From NCBI GenBank assembly GCA_036759185.1, contig DAIOVD010000180.1, positions 1-8,371 of the forward strand: a DNA stretch of 8,371 nucleotides, written 5' to 3'. The notes under the pieces were generated by a model. That model saw nothing but the letters and a program-made list of their open reading frames with translations. It was not told the origin of the DNA and ran no database searches. Below, piece after piece: positions 5,754 through 8,371 of the stretch. Each line of letters begins with the position of its first letter. Positions within the stretch are counted from its first letter, which is position 1. The DNA is from CAMDMI01 sp036759185 (GTDB lineage: Bacteria; Bacteroidota; Bacteroidia; Cytophagales; Flexibacteraceae). A program made the position numbers and the translations under genes.

Positions 5754-6830
5754 TTATTGGTCAAAATCTACAACAATATTTTCGGTTAACGGAATCGACT
5801 GACATGTGAGAATGTAGCCAGCTTCCACCTGTTCTTTTTCGAGGGCATAATTCACTTCCATTTCCACCTTTCCTTCCAGCAGTTTGGCTTTGCAGGTACA
5901 GCAGACACCACCTTTGCAGGCAAACGGCAATCCGGAATTGTGGCGAAGAGCTGCTTCGAGGATGCTTTCCGAATCGCGGGCCATTTTGAATTTAAAGTTC
6001 TTTCCGCCTTCCCGTACTGTTATGTCCGACATATTGAGCGAAGACGCATTGGCTGAGGCCACTTTCCTGATTCGTTTTTGTCCGGCTGCCGTTGTGAACA
6101 ATTCGAAGTGGATTTTCTTTTCCTCCACGCCTTTTTTCACCAGATAATCCCGGATCATGAAAATCAGCTCTTCCGGACCGCATAAAAAGAAATGGTCAAC
6201 CGTCTGAAGATCCAGAAAATACTGGTGAATTTTCTCCAGCTTTTCTTCGTCCATCCGGCCATTGTAAAACGACACATCCCGCTCTTCCTGAGTCAGGAAA
6301 AAGTACGGCTCAAAACGGTCGAGATACTGGTTTTTCAGAGCCTCAATTTCCTCTTTCAGAATAATGGAAGACACATTCTGGTTGGTGTAGAACAACGAAA
6401 AATGTGCATTCGGTTCTGCCTGAAGGTGTGTTTTCAGAATCGAGTAAATAGGCGTAATCCCGCTTCCGGCCGCAAACGCCACATAATGAATCTGGCCTTC
6501 CGGCTTTGGTTCAACGAAGAAATTCCCATGTGGATTCATCACATCCAGCACGTCACCGGCCTTCAGTTCGTCGTTCACAAATCCGGAAAACACCCCGCCG
6601 TCAATCTTCTTCACCGCCACCTTCCATTCCTTGTCGAACGGACTGGAGCAAAGCGAATAACTGCGACGAATCTCTTCACCCTCAATGATGGTTTTTAAGG
6701 TGAGGTGCTGACCCTGGCGGAATTCGAATTCCGGTTGCAGGGATTCCGGAACATCAAAACTCACCACCGAACAATCGGAAGTCGTTTTGGAAATGTCCTT
6801 TACAGAAAGGGGATAAAATTGCTGTGCCAA
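5754..6830 (-). CDS. paaE: Phenylacetyl-CoA epoxidase reductase PaaE
   Basis: A 358-residue ferredoxin-NADP reductase-type protein that passes electrons from NAD(P)H through FAD and a 2Fe-2S cluster to the PaaA diiron site. Domain order is an FAD-binding barrel (about 1-105, with RQGQHLTLK and the flavin motif RSYSL at 56-60), an NAD(P)-binding domain (about 113-235, GSGITPI 122-128 and CGPEE 218-222), then a plant-type 2Fe-2S ferredoxin domain (about 268-358) with ligands C305, C310, C313 and C343 in FACKGGVCCTCKA and LTCQS. The start is a TTG at 6830. No in-frame ATG lies nearby upstream, and the N terminus it gives (MAQQFYPLSVKDIS) aligns well with family members. It is the first gene of the run, ahead of paaA, whereas in E. 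coli it follows paaD. Its promoter region carries an inverted repeat. Confidence 0.95.
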   Translation of the reverse strand: MAQQFYPLSVKDISKTTSDCSVVSFDVPESLQPEFEFRQGQHLTLKTIIEGEEIRRSYSLCSSPFDKEWKVAVKKIDGGVFSGFVNDELKAGDVLDVMNPHGNFFVEPKPEGQIHYVAFAAGSGITPIYSILKTHLQAEPNAHFSLFYTNQNVSSIILKEEIEALKNQYLDRFEPYFFLTQEERDVSFYNGRMDEEKLEKIHQYFLDLQTVDHFFLCGPEELIFMIRDYLVKKGVEEKKIHFELFTTAAGQKRIRKVASANASSLNMSDITVREGGKNFKFKMARDSESILEAALRHNSGLPFACKGGVCCTCKAKLLEGKVEMEVNYALEKEQVEAGYILTCQSIPLTENIVVDFDQ

Positions 6831-6852
6831 GAAATTACCGGTTTGATGGAAG

Positions 6853-6860
6853 CAAAACTA
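6853..6860 (-). promoter_or_regulatory. Candidate -7 box of the paa operon (TAGTTTTG)
   Basis: On the minus strand this is an exact match to the Bacteroidota -7 consensus TAnnTTTG, 22 bp upstream of the paaE TTG start. The nearest TTG upstream (in CGGTTGCAG) would give a spacer of about 25 bp, longer than the usual 17-23, so the -33 element is weak. Its overlap with the inverted repeat at 6856-6873 supports a repressible promoter. Confidence 0.4.
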
Positions 6861-6873
6861 ACACTTGTTAGTT
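6856..6873. promoter_or_regulatory. Candidate repressor operator (AACTAACA-CT-TGTTAGTT)
   Basis: Perfect 8-bp inverted arms with a 2-bp spacer lie 25 bp upstream of the first paa gene and overlap the candidate -7 box. The size and symmetry fit a TetR-type dimer site, and PaaR regulators of phenylacetate genes in several bacteria are TetR proteins that respond to phenylacetyl-CoA. No regulator gene is present in the window, so the cognate protein is unknown. The inverted repeat itself is read directly; the role is inferred from its position. Confidence 0.5.
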
Positions 6874-6970
6874 AAATTCATACTGCAACCGAAATTTTTT
6901 TTCGTTGGCCGGCAATCAATTGGTTTTACGTTGCCTAAAGTCACCAAAAGGGGTTCCTGAAAATCATATG

Positions 6971-7058
6971 GGCGGTCATTTCCCGCTCTTCGCTGCTACT
7001 CCTCAGGCTTTCCTTCGTCAGCCTTGCGGGGTATCCGCTTCGATCGGGGCCGCAACCC
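6971..7058. repeat. GC-rich intergenic element with three small stems
   Basis: Three successive stems can be drawn: GCGG/CCGC (6972-6975 with 6983-6986), GGCT/AGCC (7006-7009 with 7020-7023) and TTGCGG/CCGCAA (7024-7029 with 7050-7055). The last two abut. The composition is GC-rich compared with the AT-rich flanks. It resembles the structured intergenic repeats I recall from Bacteroidota genomes, such as the segment read on the minus strand as GCAGCGAAGAGCGGGAAATG, but copy number cannot be judged from one window. It may alternatively be a small structured RNA. Confidence 0.4.
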
Positions 7059-7177
7059 TGTTTGTTCAAGCATACTGTAGGAATTGTCAAACTCGAAATG
7101 TTCGTATGTCGTTTCTTTGAATCGGGATTTCCAAAAAGACAGAAACCGCAGGACCTGTCCCGGTGATACATCGGGAG

Positions 7178-7268
7178 CGCACAGAGATATCACGCAGAGA
7201 GTCGCAGAGCAGTTGATTTTCAGCCCTCTGTGGTTCTCTTTTTATTTCTCTTTTACTCCGCGGTAAAA
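7178..7268. repeat. Imperfect inverted repeat with CAGAG/CTCTG arms
   Basis: The left arm (7178-7209) carries repeated CACAGAG/CGCAGAG units and the right arm (7226-7263) carries CTCTGTGG, TTCTCT and CCGCGG units. They face each other across a 16-bp loop and pair imperfectly with G-U wobbles, and the element ends in TAAAAA. This pattern of mirrored CACAGAG and CTCTGTG words is a dispersed intergenic repeat type seen in many bacteria including Bacteroidota. It begins 27 bp beyond the stop codon of the secreted-protein gene, so it could act as that gene's terminator or as a transcript-stabilising hairpin. Confidence 0.5.
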
Positions 7269-7294
7269 ATCTGACGCTGTTAATGGAGCTCACT

Positions 7295-8371
7295 CTACCA
7301 AACCAACACCTTACGGTTCAGAATCCAGTCGCTGCCAACAAACCTTAGATTGTACACACCGGGTTTCTTGTCCGTTGGAATGTCCAGCTGGGTTTCATTC
7401 GTTACCGGAATCTTTCGAATGCTTTTTCCCGTTACATCCTGCCATTCCACCATTCCGGGAGCGCCGGTTTCCAAATGCAGGCAGCTTCCCCGTTTCACAG
7501 GATTGGGCCAGATCCGCAAAGCAGGACGGCCCTCATTTTTTCGCACCGAAACAGGAGTGCCCAGTTGCACATTGTCTATGTACATCGCATTTCCATAATG
7601 ACCTTTGTTCCGGAACGCCACCAGCAGTTTTTCCGAACCTGCAAACCCAGATAGATCAACGGAATCCGTCCGCCATTGATCCGCAGTCGGAACAAACAAA
7701 ACCTGAACATCTTCTCCTGTGGTCGATAAGTCCGTACCACCTTGCCGGTACAATTCCTGAAAAGTCAAACCACAGTCATTCGAAACTAAAATTTCCAAAG
7801 TGTCCGAATTACCCGAACCCCAGCGGGCATAGGCCACATCAAAACGAAGCATTCCGTTTGCGGACAATTCGCTTCCGGAAAGGTTCATTCTCAGATCATC
7901 GGAATTTCCCTGGGAATGGTTGTTGTAATTGTCGAACAGGGCCGATTGTGCCGAATTCCCAAATCCGCCCACCTGGGTTGAAAGTCCCCATTGCGCATCC
8001 TGACCCGGATTGTCAATGCTCCAGGCAGCAGGAGGGAAGCTTCCTTCAAAATCCTGGGCAACACCCGTTGGCAATGCCAACGACTGAATCTGAACCGTAA
8101 TGGTGTCGGTGCTTTCCTGTCCTGCCCCATTCCGGACTTTCAGGTACACAGGAAAGGTTCCGTCCGTCGGATACAGCACTGAGGGATTCCGCTTGTTCGA
8201 TGCAGATGGCGAACCACCGGGAAACGTCCATTCCCACGTGGAACCGTTGTGAAGCAGGAAGGAATAGTCTTCGAAATACAATGAATCGCGTTTGCACACA
8301 ACTACCTGATTGAGCTGATTTACGGTTGGCCTTGCCAAAGGATTGGCCGGAATTTCTTCCAGTTCACTTTC
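7295..8371 (-). CDS. Secreted protein C-terminal part with T9SS sorting domain (partial)
   Basis: The frame is open to the window edge, giving 358 residues of the C terminus; the true start lies outside. Counting from the edge, about 25-100 form a PKD-like beta sandwich (TWEWTFPGGSPSAS, then NPSVLYPTDGTFPVYLKVRN). About 101-270 look like an adhesin/choice-of-anchor-J or MAM-like domain (DFEGSFPPAAWSID, AYARWGSGNSDTLEILVSND, YIDNVQL). About 284-358 are a type IX secretion C-terminal sorting domain (LRIWPNP near its start, GVYNLRFVG, ending KVLVW). Such a protein is exported by Sec, crosses the outer membrane by T9SS, and is released or anchored at the cell surface. In Bacteroidota this domain order often follows an M43-type metalloprotease, but no catalytic domain is visible, so the activity is unknown. 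There is no evident link to the paa genes. Confidence 0.88.
   Translation of the reverse strand, partial: ESELEEIPANPLARPTVNQLNQVVVCKRDSLYFEDYSFLLHNGSTWEWTFPGGSPSASNKRNPSVLYPTDGTFPVYLKVRNGAGQESTDTITVQIQSLALPTGVAQDFEGSFPPAAWSIDNPGQDAQWGLSTQVGGFGNSAQSALFDNYNNHSQGNSDDLRMNLSGSELSANGMLRFDVAYARWGSGNSDTLEILVSNDCGLTFQELYRQGGTDLSTTGEDVQVLFVPTADQWRTDSVDLSGFAGSEKLLVAFRNKGHYGNAMYIDNVQLGTPVSVRKNEGRPALRIWPNPVKRGSCLHLETGAPGMVEWQDVTGKSIRKIPVTNETQLDIPTDKKPGVYNLRFVGSDWILNRKVLVW

Larger units (their letters stand above)
6874..7294. other. Gene-free region between T9SS protein gene and paaE
   Basis: I find no credible gene here: the short open frames on both strands run through repeat sequence and match no family. 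It contains the imperfect inverted repeat at 7178-7268, the three-stem GC-rich element at 6971-7058, and unassigned sequence at 7059-7177 and 6874-6970. Because the genes on both sides point the same way, it must hold the terminator of the secreted-protein gene and the paa promoter. Confidence 0.7.

Noticed and set aside
6996..7193. Small minus-strand gene upstream of paaE
   Set aside because: The frame runs through two repeat elements, has no family similarity, and its only support is the absence of stops over about 65 codons.

Overview
This window reads as a piece of a Bacteroidota genome, probably a metagenome-derived assembly. Three things point to this phylum: a secreted protein with a type IX secretion (T9SS) C-terminal sorting domain, candidate -7 boxes of the TAnnTTTG type with no Shine-Dalgarno sequences, and intergenic heptad and palindromic repeats of the kind I associate with this phylum. 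All convincing genes are on the minus strand, so the transcription order runs from high to low coordinates.

Right end (8371-7295): the C-terminal part of a secreted multidomain protein (PKD-like domain, adhesin/choice-of-anchor-J-like domain, T9SS sorting domain), cut by the window edge. A gene-free stretch (7294-6831) follows. It holds an imperfect inverted repeat (7178-7268), a GC-rich element with three small stems (6971-7058) and a candidate operator/promoter (6853-6873).

Centre (6830-969): a phenylacetate catabolic gene run in the order paaE-paaA-paaB-paaC-paaD-paaG-paaH. PaaA, B, C and E make up the multicomponent phenylacetyl-CoA epoxidase, and PaaD is the iron-sulfur maturation factor. 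PaaG isomerises the epoxide to the oxepin. PaaH oxidises 3-hydroxyadipyl-CoA near the end of the pathway. The ring-opening enzyme (PaaZ), ligase (PaaK), thiolase (PaaJ), thioesterase (PaaI), hydratase (PaaF) and a regulator are not in the window. Spacers are 2-12 bp except at paaB/paaC (135 bp) and paaD/paaG (60 bp), and both of these carry arrays of the same 7-bp repeat.

paaC is interrupted by a 100-N gap flanked by two identical 55-bp copies. Removing one copy plus the Ns restores an exact 250-codon reading frame, so the gap and the apparent frameshift are assembly artefacts and not a broken gene.

Left end (1-968): AT-rich accessory-looking DNA with a small AF2212/DUF104-like antitoxin candidate lacking a visible toxin, an unrecognised small membrane-anchored protein, and a long homopurine microsatellite. 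I do not see a convincing new biological system here. The most useful points are the assembly artefact in paaC, the operator overlapping the paa promoter box, and the heptad arrays inside the operon.
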